DNA of 64,000 nucleotides from Firmicutes bacterium UBA1739 (GTDB lineage Bacteria; Bacillota; Clostridia; Peptostreptococcales; Anaerovoracaceae), in the NCBI GenBank assembly GCA_002315385.1, contig DCHZ01000032.1:19145-83144 (forward strand), given 5' to 3'. The number at the start of each line of letters is the position of its first letter. Positions within the stretch are counted from its first letter, which is position 1. Both the position numbers and the translations under genes were made by a program. A model generated the notes under the pieces. That model was given only the letters and a program-made list of their open reading frames with translations, was not told the DNA's origin and made no database searches. Positions 1-8,374 of the stretch are shown here, one piece after another.

Positions 1-14
1 TTTATAATGTAAAT

Positions 15-932
15 TTAACCTAATCGTAATTTATTCAATACTCCTGTGAAATTATCGGGAAGCTCACTGGAAAAAACCATATATTCACCTGTTCGGGGAT
101 GATTGAATCCGAGGGTTCCTGCATGAAGCATCTGGGTGTTTTCACCGAAAACTGTTTTCGACGGACCGTATACACTGTCGCCCAGAAGAGGATGTTTAAT
201 ATGAGACATATGGACACGTATCTGATGTGTGCGTCCGGTTTCCAGTTGAGCCTCTATATAAGTATAATTTCCAAATCTTTCCAATACCCTGTAATGTGTT
301 ACCGCTCTTCTTCCGTCGGGAACCACCGCCATTTTGAATCTGTTAGACGGGCTTCTGCCGATGGGAAGATCGACGGTACCTTCATCTTCTTTTATATTAT
401 TGTATACGACGGCTTTGTAAATCCGGGTAATGGAATGAACCTTAAGCTGCTCTGCCAATGAAATATGAGCAGCATCATTTTTAGCTATCATTATAAGCCC
501 GGAGGTGTCCTTATCGATTCGGTGTACTATTCCCGGACGTATTACCCCGCCGATGGTGGAAAGATCCTTACAGTGATACAGAAGTGCGTTCACCATGGTG
601 CCGTGCTCGTTGCCCGGTGCGGGATGAACCACCATACCCTTCGGTTTGTTTATTACCGCAACATCACTGTCTTCATATACGATTTCCAGAGGAATGTTTT
701 CCGCACATACATCAAGGGTTTCAGGCTCGGGAATAAGTATTGTAAGCACATCACCGCTTTTCACCTTATATTTTTTCGCTTTTCCGGTATCTCCGTTTAC
801 GGAAATCTGATTCTGTTCCATAAGCTTCTGGATATATGACCGTGAAAGGCTGTTATCGGTAACAGAAGCCAGAAATGCATCGGTTCGCATGCCTTCCTGC
901 TCTTTTTCCACTGTGATTTCAAATTTTTCCAT
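15..932 (-). CDS. rluD: RluA/RluD-family 23S rRNA pseudouridine synthase
   Basis: Converts specific uridines of large-subunit rRNA to pseudouridine in the cytoplasm. The 305-residue protein has an N-terminal S4 RNA-binding domain (about residues 15-70) and an RluA catalytic domain. The signature HRIDKDTSG lies at residues 137-145, with the catalytic aspartate at 140. A TGRTHQIR motif follows nearer the C-terminus. The length is typical of the family. It lies 5 bp downstream of lspA on the same strand, the usual lspA-rluD pairing, so the two are probably co-transcribed. The exact uridine targets cannot be read from sequence. Confidence 0.95.
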   Translation of the reverse strand: MEKFEITVEKEQEGMRTDAFLASVTDNSLSRSYIQKLMEQNQISVNGDTGKAKKYKVKSGDVLTILIPEPETLDVCAENIPLEIVYEDSDVAVINKPKGMVVHPAPGNEHGTMVNALLYHCKDLSTIGGVIRPGIVHRIDKDTSGLIMIAKNDAAHISLAEQLKVHSITRIYKAVVYNNIKEDEGTVDLPIGRSPSNRFKMAVVPDGRRAVTHYRVLERFGNYTYIEAQLETGRTHQIRVHMSHIKHPLLGDSVYGPSKTVFGENTQMLHAGTLGFNHPRTGEYMVFSSELPDNFTGVLNKLRLG

Positions 933-937
933 AAATG

Positions 938-1405
938 CTATTTACCTCTGTTTTTTGACAGTTCGGAAGCGATTACTCCGGCAACAAGAAGGATTGCTCC
1001 TATAACAACACAGCAGTCCGCAAAATTGAAGACGGGATAATCAACAAAACGAACATCAATATAGTCCACCACATATCCCAGGCGTATTCTGTCAATAAGA
1101 TTTCCGATTCCACCGCCGATTATAAGTGACAGGCCAACACGGACTATAGGCGAGTATTTTCCGATATTCTTAAATAATACAATGGCGGCAATAATCAGAG
1201 CAGCTATCGTAATCAGAATGAGGAATATCTGGCGGTTCTGAAGGATACTGAATGCGGCACCGAAATTTCTGATATGGGAGATGTTTAATACTCCGTCTAT
1301 AGCAGTAATGTATCTGCCGACGTCAATACTGTTTATAACCCATAGTTTAATAAGCTGATCCACCGCCACCGCACCTGCGATAATAATTATTGCAATATAT
1401 GGCAT
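938..1405 (-). CDS. lspA: Lipoprotein signal peptidase (signal peptidase II)
   Basis: Membrane aspartyl protease that removes the signal peptide of prolipoproteins after lipidation of the lipobox cysteine. It has 155 residues and about four hydrophobic segments. The conserved family blocks are visible: GGGIGNLIDR followed by VVDYIDV, and VFNFAD, which carry the catalytic aspartates. The ATG is preceded by AAAAGGAG. Substrates exist in this window: the lipoproteins at 45.7-48.6 kb carry lipobox-type signals. Probably forms an operon with rluD downstream. Confidence 0.96.
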   Translation of the reverse strand: MPYIAIIIIAGAVAVDQLIKLWVINSIDVGRYITAIDGVLNISHIRNFGAAFSILQNRQIFLILITIAALIIAAIVLFKNIGKYSPIVRVGLSLIIGGGIGNLIDRIRLGYVVDYIDVRFVDYPVFNFADCCVVIGAILLVAGVIASELSKNRGK

Positions 1406-1429
1406 ATTTCGCTCCTTTTAAAATAATAT

Positions 1430-1453
1430 AGAGGAAGCGAAAACACTTCCTCT
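1430..1453 (-). terminator. Hairpin between yggT and lspA
   Basis: A perfect 8-bp stem (AGAGGAAG / CTTCCTCT) with an 8-nt loop lies between the yggT stop and the lspA start. On the minus strand it is followed by ATATTATTTT rather than a pure T run, so it may be a weak terminator or a processing site. This gap is where divIVA stands in many relatives. Confidence 0.45.
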
Positions 1454-1489
1454 CAATTCATACATAATAATTCTTTTTCAATGCATATA

Positions 1490-1768
1490 CTAACTCATTA
1501 TCATAAGAATAATTCTGATAATAACTTTATATGCGACTGAAAGGGCAAGTAAGGCTAAAACCGGTGAAAAATCAACCATCATATTTCTCTGAAACCTCAT
1601 CAGAAGACGTCTGAATGGTGCAAGAATCGGTTCGGTAATCTGAATTATAATCATATACCACCTGCTCTGATATGGATTTCTCACAAAAAAGCTGCCGATA
1701 CATCTGACAAGAATTAGTATAGTGATAATGTTATAAAACAACCTCAATGCAGTAAGAATTGCTGACAT
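1490..1768 (-). CDS. YggT-family membrane protein (YlmG)
   Basis: Small integral membrane protein of 92 residues with two hydrophobic helices separated by a basic loop containing NPYQSRWY and EPILAPFRRL, which is characteristic of the YggT/YlmG family. Its molecular function is not settled; in Bacillota it accompanies sepF in the division cluster, as here. The start follows GGGAGATATATT. It lies 15 bp downstream of sepF. Confidence 0.9.
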   Translation of the reverse strand: MSAILTALRLFYNIITILILVRCIGSFFVRNPYQSRWYMIIIQITEPILAPFRRLLMRFQRNMMVDFSPVLALLALSVAYKVIIRIILMIMS

Positions 1769-1783
1769 AATATATCTCCCGGT

Positions 1784-2281
1784 TTACTTAAAGATGCTTT
1801 CTTTTGAAAGATTTGCATATTCTTCTATGTTGGAAGAAATATCAACTGTTTCGGGTGCAAATACAAAAATATTGTTTGCCACCTTCTGAACACTTCCGTC
1901 CAGAGCATAAGTTGCTCCGCTTACGAAATCGAATATTCTTTTTGCGATATCTGTATCAATTTTTTCAAGATTTATGATTACAGGTTTATTATTTTTAAGA
2001 TTATCTACAATTTTTGAGCAGTCATCAAATGCTGCAGGTTCGTTTACTATTAATTTCATTTTTCCCCTCTGATTCATTTCTATTAATTTTCTTTCATGTC
2101 TGGCAGAAGATTCTCTCATTCTTGTATGCTCACGCGATGATGCACTGTAATTCTGAGAGTATTCCGACCTTTCCGGCTCTTCCGATGCAGCATTATCTTC
2201 TACGTAAGCATCTTCCATTTCATCGTAGTCGTCATCAAAACCGATAATGCTTTTAATTTTGCTGCCGAATCCTTTGCTCAT
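1784..2281 (-). CDS. sepF: Cell division protein SepF
   Basis: Cytoplasmic FtsZ-associated protein that polymerises and helps anchor and order the division ring. The 165 residues comprise an N-terminal membrane-targeting segment (MSKGFGSKIKSIIGF), an acidic/serine-rich linker to about residue 70, and the C-terminal SepF domain with KPVIINLEKID and FDFVSGATYAL, the conserved core of the family. Neighbours yggS upstream and yggT downstream give the standard ylmE-ylmF-ylmG order. Confidence 0.95.
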   Translation of the reverse strand: MSKGFGSKIKSIIGFDDDYDEMEDAYVEDNAASEEPERSEYSQNYSASSREHTRMRESSARHERKLIEMNQRGKMKLIVNEPAAFDDCSKIVDNLKNNKPVIINLEKIDTDIAKRIFDFVSGATYALDGSVQKVANNIFVFAPETVDISSNIEEYANLSKESIFK

Positions 2282-2303
2282 ATCATACCTCCGTATTTTT
2301 TAG

Positions 2304-3020
2304 TTAATTATAATTTCTGGCTCCAAATATTGCTGTTCCTACTCTTACCATAGTTGCCCCTTCCTCAATGGCAACCTCAAAATCTCCCGACATACCCATC
2401 GAAAGGTGTTCAAAGTCCATATTATTGTCCTTTATGTCTTTATAAGAGTCAAATAATCCTTTGAGCTGTCTGAAATAAATTCTTACATCTTCCGGATTAT
2501 CTGTAATAGGTGCTATTGTCATCAGTCCTTTAATCCTGATATTAGGGCAGTTATTATGTACATCTTCAATGAGCTGTCTTGCCCCTTCCAAATCTGTACC
2601 GAACTTAGAAGCTTCACCCGCTGCATTAACTTCAATAAGAACATCTGCAATGATTCCGTGCTCACGGGCTCTTTTATCAATCTCTTCGGCCAGTTTAAGC
2701 TTGTCAACAGAATGAATAAGCGATACTTTATCTATAATAAATTTAACCTTATTTGTCTGTAAATGTCCGATCATATGCCATTTTACATCTCCGGGCACAT
2801 CATCGTACTTGTCCATAATTTCCTGAACTTTATTTTCCCCCACATCGGTGATTCCCCAGGATACTGCTTCATTTACTTCCGCAGCAGTTCTTGTTTTTGT
2901 TACGGCAATAAGCAGAACATCTTCTCTTTTTCTGCCGCATCTTTCACATGCTTCTTTAATCTGATTCTCGATATGATTCAGATTATCGTGAATTAAACTC
3001 AAATTATTCGCCACCTTCAT
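2304..3020 (-). CDS. YggS-family pyridoxal phosphate homeostasis protein
   Basis: Single-domain PLP-binding protein of the alanine-racemase fold type, involved in vitamin B6 and amino-acid/keto-acid homeostasis rather than in a known single reaction. The cofactor lysine is visible in LLIAVTKT at residue 42; HMIGHLQTNK and the C-terminal MGMSGDFEVAIEEG block are diagnostic. At 238 residues it is full length. Its start overlaps the end of the upstream HlyD-like gene by 17 bp, so the two are translationally coupled. Confidence 0.93.
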   Translation of the reverse strand: MKVANNLSLIHDNLNHIENQIKEACERCGRKREDVLLIAVTKTRTAAEVNEAVSWGITDVGENKVQEIMDKYDDVPGDVKWHMIGHLQTNKVKFIIDKVSLIHSVDKLKLAEEIDKRAREHGIIADVLIEVNAAGEASKFGTDLEGARQLIEDVHNNCPNIRIKGLMTIAPITDNPEDVRIYFRQLKGLFDSYKDIKDNNMDFEHLSMGMSGDFEVAIEEGATMVRVGTAIFGARNYN

Positions 3021-3951
3021 CTAAACTTTTTGCATTAGTTAATATTTCATCATAACAGTTTATGGTATCTATTCTATTTGTTACTTCACCGTCCACCTCG
3101 GAAAAAGAGCCTGCGGAAACAATTGCATTATCGTCCGCAAGAGAGAGAATCCGAACTCTTACGAATTCAAACTGTCCGTTAAGCTGCTTAACATATACTC
3201 CGGGCGTTCCGTTGAGTGTAACAATACTTTTCTGCTTGATTAAAAGACCGCTTTCATCCACCGTAACCACTTCCGCATCCAGAACTCTGGTCTCGGCAAG
3301 AGATTCATAATAATTTCCGATTTTTAGGACAACCATGTATCTGTCGCCCTGATCAAGAATATCGTCTACAGTTGCTTCAAGTTTTGTATTTTTACTGATA
3401 ATAACCGATACTTCATTGCCTTTTGTATATTTATTTATACTGTCAATATCAATCCAGAAAATCATATACCATTCTTTATCGTTAACGATTTTAAATATGG
3501 GATCTCCCTTCATGATTTCTTCTTTAGCAAGTTTATTACATTTAATATCAAGACTCTTCACATAATCTTCGGTAATATCAGAAAGGTTATCTTTTATAAA
3601 ATAGGTTTCATATCCATCGGCACTGTAAGAAAGCGTCCCGGCCTTGTCCGATGTGAATGATGTACTGCCTACGTTCATAACAGTAGTGTACTTTCTAATA
3701 TGAGTTTTATCTTCAATTAAATAACCGGCAGTTCCGCTGCAGGTTGAATATGAAATCTGCTCGTCCTTTATCAGATAGCATTTTACTTTATCAGAAACAT
3801 AAACATTGTCATATTCTGCAACATATGTTGAGTTTAATGCGTTGCTTACACCCGGAATGAAATATGCCACTGCCAAAACCAGGATAAGAACACATGCCCA
3901 TATTATGCCGAAGATAATAAGCTTATATTTCTGTTTTCTTTTATCTTCCAT
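3004..3951 (-). CDS. HlyD-like membrane-anchored protein of the ylm cluster
   Basis: A 315-residue protein with a short basic cytoplasmic start, one transmembrane helix (about residues 10-30) and an extracytoplasmic beta-rich domain resembling HlyD/membrane-fusion adaptors. Proteins of this kind regularly precede yggS-sepF in clostridial division clusters. No partner ABC transporter or outer-membrane component is visible here, so a transport role is doubtful; a cell-envelope or divisome role fits the context better, but this is inference. Confidence 0.75.
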   Translation of the reverse strand: MEDKRKQKYKLIIFGIIWACVLILVLAVAYFIPGVSNALNSTYVAEYDNVYVSDKVKCYLIKDEQISYSTCSGTAGYLIEDKTHIRKYTTVMNVGSTSFTSDKAGTLSYSADGYETYFIKDNLSDITEDYVKSLDIKCNKLAKEEIMKGDPIFKIVNDKEWYMIFWIDIDSINKYTKGNEVSVIISKNTKLEATVDDILDQGDRYMVVLKIGNYYESLAETRVLDAEVVTVDESGLLIKQKSIVTLNGTPGVYVKQLNGQFEFVRVRILSLADDNAIVSAGSFSEVDGEVTNRIDTINCYDEILTNAKSLDEGGE

Positions 3952-4040
3952 CTCTAATTCCGGCTTTCCCTGATAATATTGATAATATTGATTCTTTTGT
4001 AATTGCTCATTACTGCAAGATTATTAATACAGCATATAAT

Positions 4041-4068
4041 ATTGTACCATAATATCAAATATTTTCAA
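4041..4068 (-). promoter_or_regulatory. Putative sigma-A promoter of the ylm division operon
   Basis: Minus-strand TTGAAA, 16-bp spacer, TACAAT. It lies about 90 bp upstream of the first gene of the hlyD-like/yggS/sepF/yggT/lspA/rluD run. A match by eye only. Confidence 0.55.
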
Positions 4069-4180
4069 TATATTTTATCTGAAAGTAGGAATTAATTGTT
4101 GGCATTTCCGGAGGTCGTTTCACTGTTTACGGTTGATATGCCGGGCTTATCTGTCAGGCAGAGTTTGAATAATAATGCTT

Positions 4181-4231
4181 AAACGAAAACTGACAGTTTC
4201 CGAATCAGTTGTTTCATCGGAAGCTGTCAGT
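4181..4231 (-). terminator. Intrinsic terminator after the spoIVA remnant
   Basis: A 15-bp imperfect stem (4189-4203 with 4217-4231, ACTGACAG ... CTGTCAGT) is followed on the minus strand by TTTTCGTTT. It begins within the last codons of the spoIVA remnant reading frame, as would be expected if the true gene once ended just before it. Confidence 0.7.
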
Positions 4232-4424
4232 CGTTTCGGCAGTGTTTTGAGCTATTAATAATTATGAAGATAAAGTATTTATTCCCGATGTTCGGTATGA
4301 CCAGCAAATCAATAATTCTTTTAATCAACGTGGATTTACCTGTTCTGACCGGCCCTACTACACCGATATAAATGTTTCCCTGAGTCCTTTCGGTAATATT
4401 TTCATAAACATTGTTTTTCTCCAA
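4227..4424 (-). pseudogene. spoIVA: spoIVA remnant (stage IV sporulation protein A, internally deleted)
   Basis: The 65-codon frame begins like the spore-coat morphogenetic ATPase SpoIVA: ENITERTQGNIYIGVVG, then the P-loop GPVRTGKST (residues 24-32) and IIDLLVIPNI. SpoIVA is normally about 490 residues, so over 400 codons are missing. After PNI the frame continues GNKYFIFIII, which resembles the hydrophobic C-terminus of SpoIVA, then runs out of the homologous part. The simplest reading is one large internal deletion joining residue about 46 to the last 8-10 residues, with the native stop lost. The start codon is TTG with a good GGGAAGG site. Start signal and terminator both survive, so the loss looks recent or the stub is still expressed. 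Confidence 0.8.
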
Positions 4425-4512
4425 GATAATACCTTCCCTTTACTTAACAGTACAGTATACTGCGGTAAGGGGATAATATGACTGAAATCCGTAATCAGTG
4501 ATTTTTTTGAAA

Positions 4513-5301
4513 TCAGATTCTGTCGATGGCTTTCAGTATTCCGTATAAAATTGCGGGCGGTCTCGGGGGACAGCCGGGAATATATACATCCACAGGGACA
4601 ATGCAGTCTATACCGTTTCTCACGGCATAATTATCTCTGAAAATACCTCCGCTGCAGGCACAGGCTCCCACTGCCACCACAAGCTTCGGATCCGGTGCGG
4701 CATTGTAGGTCTTTACCAGAGCCAGCTCCATGTTCCTTGAAGCAGTTCCCGTTACCAGAAGCATGTCCGCATGTCTGGGTGAAGCCACAAAATGAATACC
4801 CAGGCGGTCAACATCATTCAGAGGATTGTTCAGGGCATTTATTTCGTAATCGCATCCGTTGCAGGAACCTGCATCCACCTCACGAATCTGAAGGCTTCTG
4901 CCGAATTTCTTCATTATTTTATCCTTTACCCTGCCGCATAGTACCTCATAATCCTCAGAAGGGATGTCTCTTTCTTCAATAACCAGAGGCGAAACTCTGA
5001 GCTCTTCTCTGTTTTTTACGGCAAGCTCTATTTCATGAGACATTTTTACCGCATCTTCAGGACAGATTTCTTCACATAATCCGCAGAAAATACATTCATC
5101 GATGTTTATTCCCGCAGTTTTTTCCGTATTGTTCAGGACTACTGCGGAAGAGGGACATCTTCTTTCACATTCACCGCATAAGGAGCATTTATCGGGATTA
5201 ATTTCGGGTCTGCCCACAAATCCCGATTTGTCCAGAGGTTCTTTCGGATAATTACCGGTTACCCTGGGATATTTTGCTATTTTCTTTAACATTTCAAACA
5301 T
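4513..5301 (-). CDS. hyfI: Ferredoxin-NuoB fusion subunit of an Ehr/hydrogenase-4-like complex
   Basis: Peripheral iron-sulfur subunit of 262 residues. The N-terminal part (to about residue 85) carries two [4Fe-4S] motifs, CSLCGECERRCP and CIFCGLCEEICP, as in HycF/HyfH/NuoI. The C-terminal part is the NuoB/HyfI small subunit, with CNGC, VGACACSGG and IPGCPPRP supplying the proximal-cluster cysteines. So HyfH and HyfI are fused here. All cluster ligands are present, so electron relay should work even though the partner large subunit lacks the [NiFe] site. Last gene of the six-gene operon. Confidence 0.9.
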   Translation of the reverse strand: MFEMLKKIAKYPRVTGNYPKEPLDKSGFVGRPEINPDKCSLCGECERRCPSSAVVLNNTEKTAGINIDECIFCGLCEEICPEDAVKMSHEIELAVKNREELRVSPLVIEERDIPSEDYEVLCGRVKDKIMKKFGRSLQIREVDAGSCNGCDYEINALNNPLNDVDRLGIHFVASPRHADMLLVTGTASRNMELALVKTYNAAPDPKLVVAVGACACSGGIFRDNYAVRNGIDCIVPVDVYIPGCPPRPPAILYGILKAIDRI

Positions 5302-5318
5302 ATGAATATTATCCTTTA

Positions 5319-6893
5319 CTACAAATCGTTTCCGGCATATGACAGATTAAAGCTTTTGTTTATCAATGGAAAATCCGGAACTATATTACCGTTTACGGCC
5401 TGACACAATGCCGGCCAGTTACAGAAGGACGGAGTTCTTACTTTATATCTGTCAATTTTTCCTTCACTGTCGGTCATAACAAAATGAATATTCTCGCCTC
5501 TTGATGACTCTGTCATACCTATTTCCCAGCTGTCCGGAGGAAGGCTGTCAATATCAACTCTCACGTCTCCCTCACTCATTGCATCAGCAGCCTGCCTCAT
5601 TATTGATATGGATTCAAAACACTCTCCTGCCTTAACTTCCATTCTTGCCGCAACATCACCGTCTGATTTTACAATCTCATTCCAGTTTAATCCGGAATAC
5701 TTTTCATAGGGAAATGCTTTTCTGACATCGCAGGCAACACCGGAAGCTCTGCCGCCGGGTCCAACGGCATTCAGGTCTTCAGCCGTATGATGCTTTAGAA
5801 TACCGGTATGTTCAATTCTGTCATTAAACTGATTGTTTCTGCCGACAATTTTCATTATGTCTTCAAGCTCTTTCTGAATTTTATCCAGAAATTCATTCAT
5901 TATTTCTTTTTTACCGGCCATATAGTCTTTTCGTACACCCCCGGGAACATTCACACTTCTGAGAAAACGCACACCGCAGAGAGCATCAGCCAGCTGATAC
6001 GACCAGATTCTCAAAAGATTAAAGTGGGACCAGGCAAAACCGTAGGCTACGTCTGTACATATTCCGGAAAGGTCTCCAAAATGACATATAAGTCTTTCAA
6101 GCTCGGCAAATATTACTCTTGTATAGGAACCTCTTTCGGGAACAGTAACTGAAGCCAGTTTTTCAATTGCCTGACAATATGCCAGTGAATTGGAAAAAGT
6201 TTCATCACCTGAAATTCGCTCGGAAACATAAAAAGCTCTTTCAAAATCCATTCCTTCACAGAGCTTTTCTATTCCCTTGTGAACGAAATAAAGCTGGGCT
6301 TCAAGATTAATTATCGGCTCACCGGCAACACTGAATCTGAAGTGTCCCGGTTCGATTATGCCGGCATGTACCGGGCCTACCGGAATCTCGTAAGTCCCTC
6401 CGCCGATTACTTTCTGAAAATACAGCGGTCTTTTCATGAATTCCGGTTTATGCTTTCTGTCAAAATCCTTTCTGAGAGGGAAATTGCCTCCGGGCCAGTT
6501 ACCGTGAAATACAAATCTCCTGCCGTCGGGATGCCCCGTGGGTACAAGCCCGAACATATCTTTGATCTCCCTTTCATAAAGGGATGCAGCGGGAATATCT
6601 TTTGAAACGGAAAGATACTCGGTTTCGGCATGTATTTTCAGAACAATAAGAATGTGTCTGAGTCTGTCCGCAAAAACATAAAAAACCGAAAATTTTCCCG
6701 TTTCCTTTCGTTTATCACAGGCAGCCATGAAAATAAGAGGACAGCCTTTTTCTTTGTTAAGAAAGAGAGCCAGGTCTCTTATTGAACGGGAGTAAATCTC
6801 TGCGTACAGCATATTTTCGTGCTTATACTCTGTTTTTATTACAGCTTCCGGAAAAGTCTCCTGAATAAGTTTATCATAATCAGTCTTTTTCAT
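5319..6893 (-). CDS. hyfG: NuoC-NuoD fusion large subunit without [NiFe] ligands (Ehr type)
   Basis: A 524-residue fusion of a NuoC (30-kDa) domain (residues about 1-150; EREIKDMFGL and GHPDGRR are diagnostic) and a NuoD/hydrogenase large-subunit domain, arranged as in HycE/HyfG. In [NiFe] hydrogenases the metal is held by an N-terminal CxxC (ERVCGICG) and a C-terminal DPCxxC. Here the same positions read ERISGDETFSNSLAY and, at the very end, SFNLSYAGNDL: all four cysteines are absent. There is also no C-terminal extension for maturation cleavage. The protein is therefore not a hydrogenase by sequence; it fits the energy-converting-hydrogenase-related (Ehr) group, whose substrate is unknown. 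Confidence 0.9.
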   Translation of the reverse strand: MKKTDYDKLIQETFPEAVIKTEYKHENMLYAEIYSRSIRDLALFLNKEKGCPLIFMAACDKRKETGKFSVFYVFADRLRHILIVLKIHAETEYLSVSKDIPAASLYEREIKDMFGLVPTGHPDGRRFVFHGNWPGGNFPLRKDFDRKHKPEFMKRPLYFQKVIGGGTYEIPVGPVHAGIIEPGHFRFSVAGEPIINLEAQLYFVHKGIEKLCEGMDFERAFYVSERISGDETFSNSLAYCQAIEKLASVTVPERGSYTRVIFAELERLICHFGDLSGICTDVAYGFAWSHFNLLRIWSYQLADALCGVRFLRSVNVPGGVRKDYMAGKKEIMNEFLDKIQKELEDIMKIVGRNNQFNDRIEHTGILKHHTAEDLNAVGPGGRASGVACDVRKAFPYEKYSGLNWNEIVKSDGDVAARMEVKAGECFESISIMRQAADAMSEGDVRVDIDSLPPDSWEIGMTESSRGENIHFVMTDSEGKIDRYKVRTPSFCNWPALCQAVNGNIVPDFPLINKSFNLSYAGNDL

Positions 6894-6894
6894 A

Positions 6895-8370
6895 TCAGAT
6901 TTCCCCCATAATTACATCAGATGCGTTTGACAGAAGATTGAAAAGAAAATCAGGCATATACAGTCCTGCCGCCAGCACAATTACAAACAATACAATAAGA
7001 ACCACCGCACCGGATTTATTCGGCTCACCCGGCTCAATAGTTTCGGGCGTTTCTCCGTAAAACATTGAAAACAGGCAGTGTACTATTCCCGCAAAAATAA
7101 CGGCAAACAGAACGGCAGCTATGCTTCCCGTAACAAAATGGTGTTCATTAAAAATCGAAAGCAGAACATTCCATTCGCAGGCAAATATTCCGAAAGGCGG
7201 AGTACCGGCTATTGCCAGAAGACCGAGAATAAACACTGTTCCGGAAACCGGCATTGTTTTGAGTATTCCCTTTATTCTGGATATTTTTGCAGTATGATAT
7301 TTCTGCAGTATGCTTCCGGTGGACAGAAACAGCATGGATTTGGTAAATGAATGATTAATAATGTGCATGAGACCGGCAAAAACAGATGCGGGAGTAAAAA
7401 TGCCTACTGCCAGTGCGATTATGCCCATGTGTTCAATACTAGAATATGCCAGCAGACTTTTGTATTCCCTTTGTGTCAGAATAACAATTGCCGCAATGGC
7501 AATAGAGAAGATACCGAAGAATATCATCAGTCGCCCGGCAAAAACACTGTTTCCCAGATTTATATTAACAATTGTAAAAGTTCTGATTATCCCGTACATT
7601 GCACTGTTAAGCAATACGCCCGAAAGCATAGCGCTCACCGGAGACGGGGCCTGACTGTGAGCTGCCGGTAACCATGTATGCAGCGGTGCAAATCCAACCT
7701 TTGTTCCGAAACCGACCAGAATGAACATGAATGCAAATTTCAGCATGGAAGAATCAAGATTAGCTGCATTTACGGTCAGATCCGTAAAATTCAGAAACTG
7801 ATGCTCATGAGTCAGAACTCCTGTGGAAGATAAATGCAGGAATACAATGCCCAGGAATGCCATTGCTATTCCCACTGAGCAGATAATTATATATTTCCAG
7901 GCTGCTTCAAGAGATTCACGTTTGTTGTAGAATCCCACAAGAAAAACGGATGCCAGAGTCGTAGCTTCTATTGCCACCCACATTATACCCATGTTTTTTA
8001 CGGATACCGACAGTATCATAGTGAAAATGAAGGCATTTAGCAGAATAAAAAACAATCGCACCTGTTTTTCATCTATTTTGCCGGATTTACAGTCTCTTTC
8101 CATGTATCCGACGGAAAATATGTGGATCAGGAAACCCAGTATGGTAATAATGTCCAGTACAATAATGCTGAAGCTATCCAGATAGAAAATACCTAAGGAC
8201 ATTTTAAAAGATGCCTGACCTCCGCTTACCGCATCCGCAGTTATAGAAAGGGTTATCAGCATTTCCAAAAGTGACGCTGAGATTCCCAGTTCATAAATAA
8301 ATTTTCTCTTTTTTATAAACAGTAACAGTATCACAATCACAACGGGTACTGCTAAGTAAATGAATTTCAT
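6895..8370 (-). CDS. hyfF: Proton-pumping NuoL/M/N-like membrane subunit (HyfF)
   Basis: Antiporter-like subunit of 491 residues with about 14 hydrophobic helices. The MrpD/NuoL-type core is clear: GTKVGFAPLHTWLPAAHSQA with a conserved histidine/lysine axis, and a SLLAYSSIEHMG helix. Presumed to move protons or sodium ions, driven by electron flow through the peripheral subunits. It lies 1 bp from hyfG downstream and 4 bp from hyfE upstream. Confidence 0.92.
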   Translation of the reverse strand: MKFIYLAVPVVIVILLLFIKKRKFIYELGISASLLEMLITLSITADAVSGGQASFKMSLGIFYLDSFSIIVLDIITILGFLIHIFSVGYMERDCKSGKIDEKQVRLFFILLNAFIFTMILSVSVKNMGIMWVAIEATTLASVFLVGFYNKRESLEAAWKYIIICSVGIAMAFLGIVFLHLSSTGVLTHEHQFLNFTDLTVNAANLDSSMLKFAFMFILVGFGTKVGFAPLHTWLPAAHSQAPSPVSAMLSGVLLNSAMYGIIRTFTIVNINLGNSVFAGRLMIFFGIFSIAIAAIVILTQREYKSLLAYSSIEHMGIIALAVGIFTPASVFAGLMHIINHSFTKSMLFLSTGSILQKYHTAKISRIKGILKTMPVSGTVFILGLLAIAGTPPFGIFACEWNVLLSIFNEHHFVTGSIAAVLFAVIFAGIVHCLFSMFYGETPETIEPGEPNKSGAVVLIVLFVIVLAAGLYMPDFLFNLLSNASDVIMGEI

Positions 8371-8374
8371 TTTT

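Noticed and set aside
4440..4512. Plus-strand terminator (ACTGA ... TCAGT then seven Ts) at the end of the Ehr operon
   Set aside because: The stem is only 5 bp and faces the wrong way for the Ehr operon; no plus-strand gene precedes it.
5319..6893. Annotation as an active [NiFe] hydrogenase-4 (H2-evolving)
   Set aside because: All four nickel-binding cysteines are missing from the large subunit, so hydrogenase activity cannot be supported.
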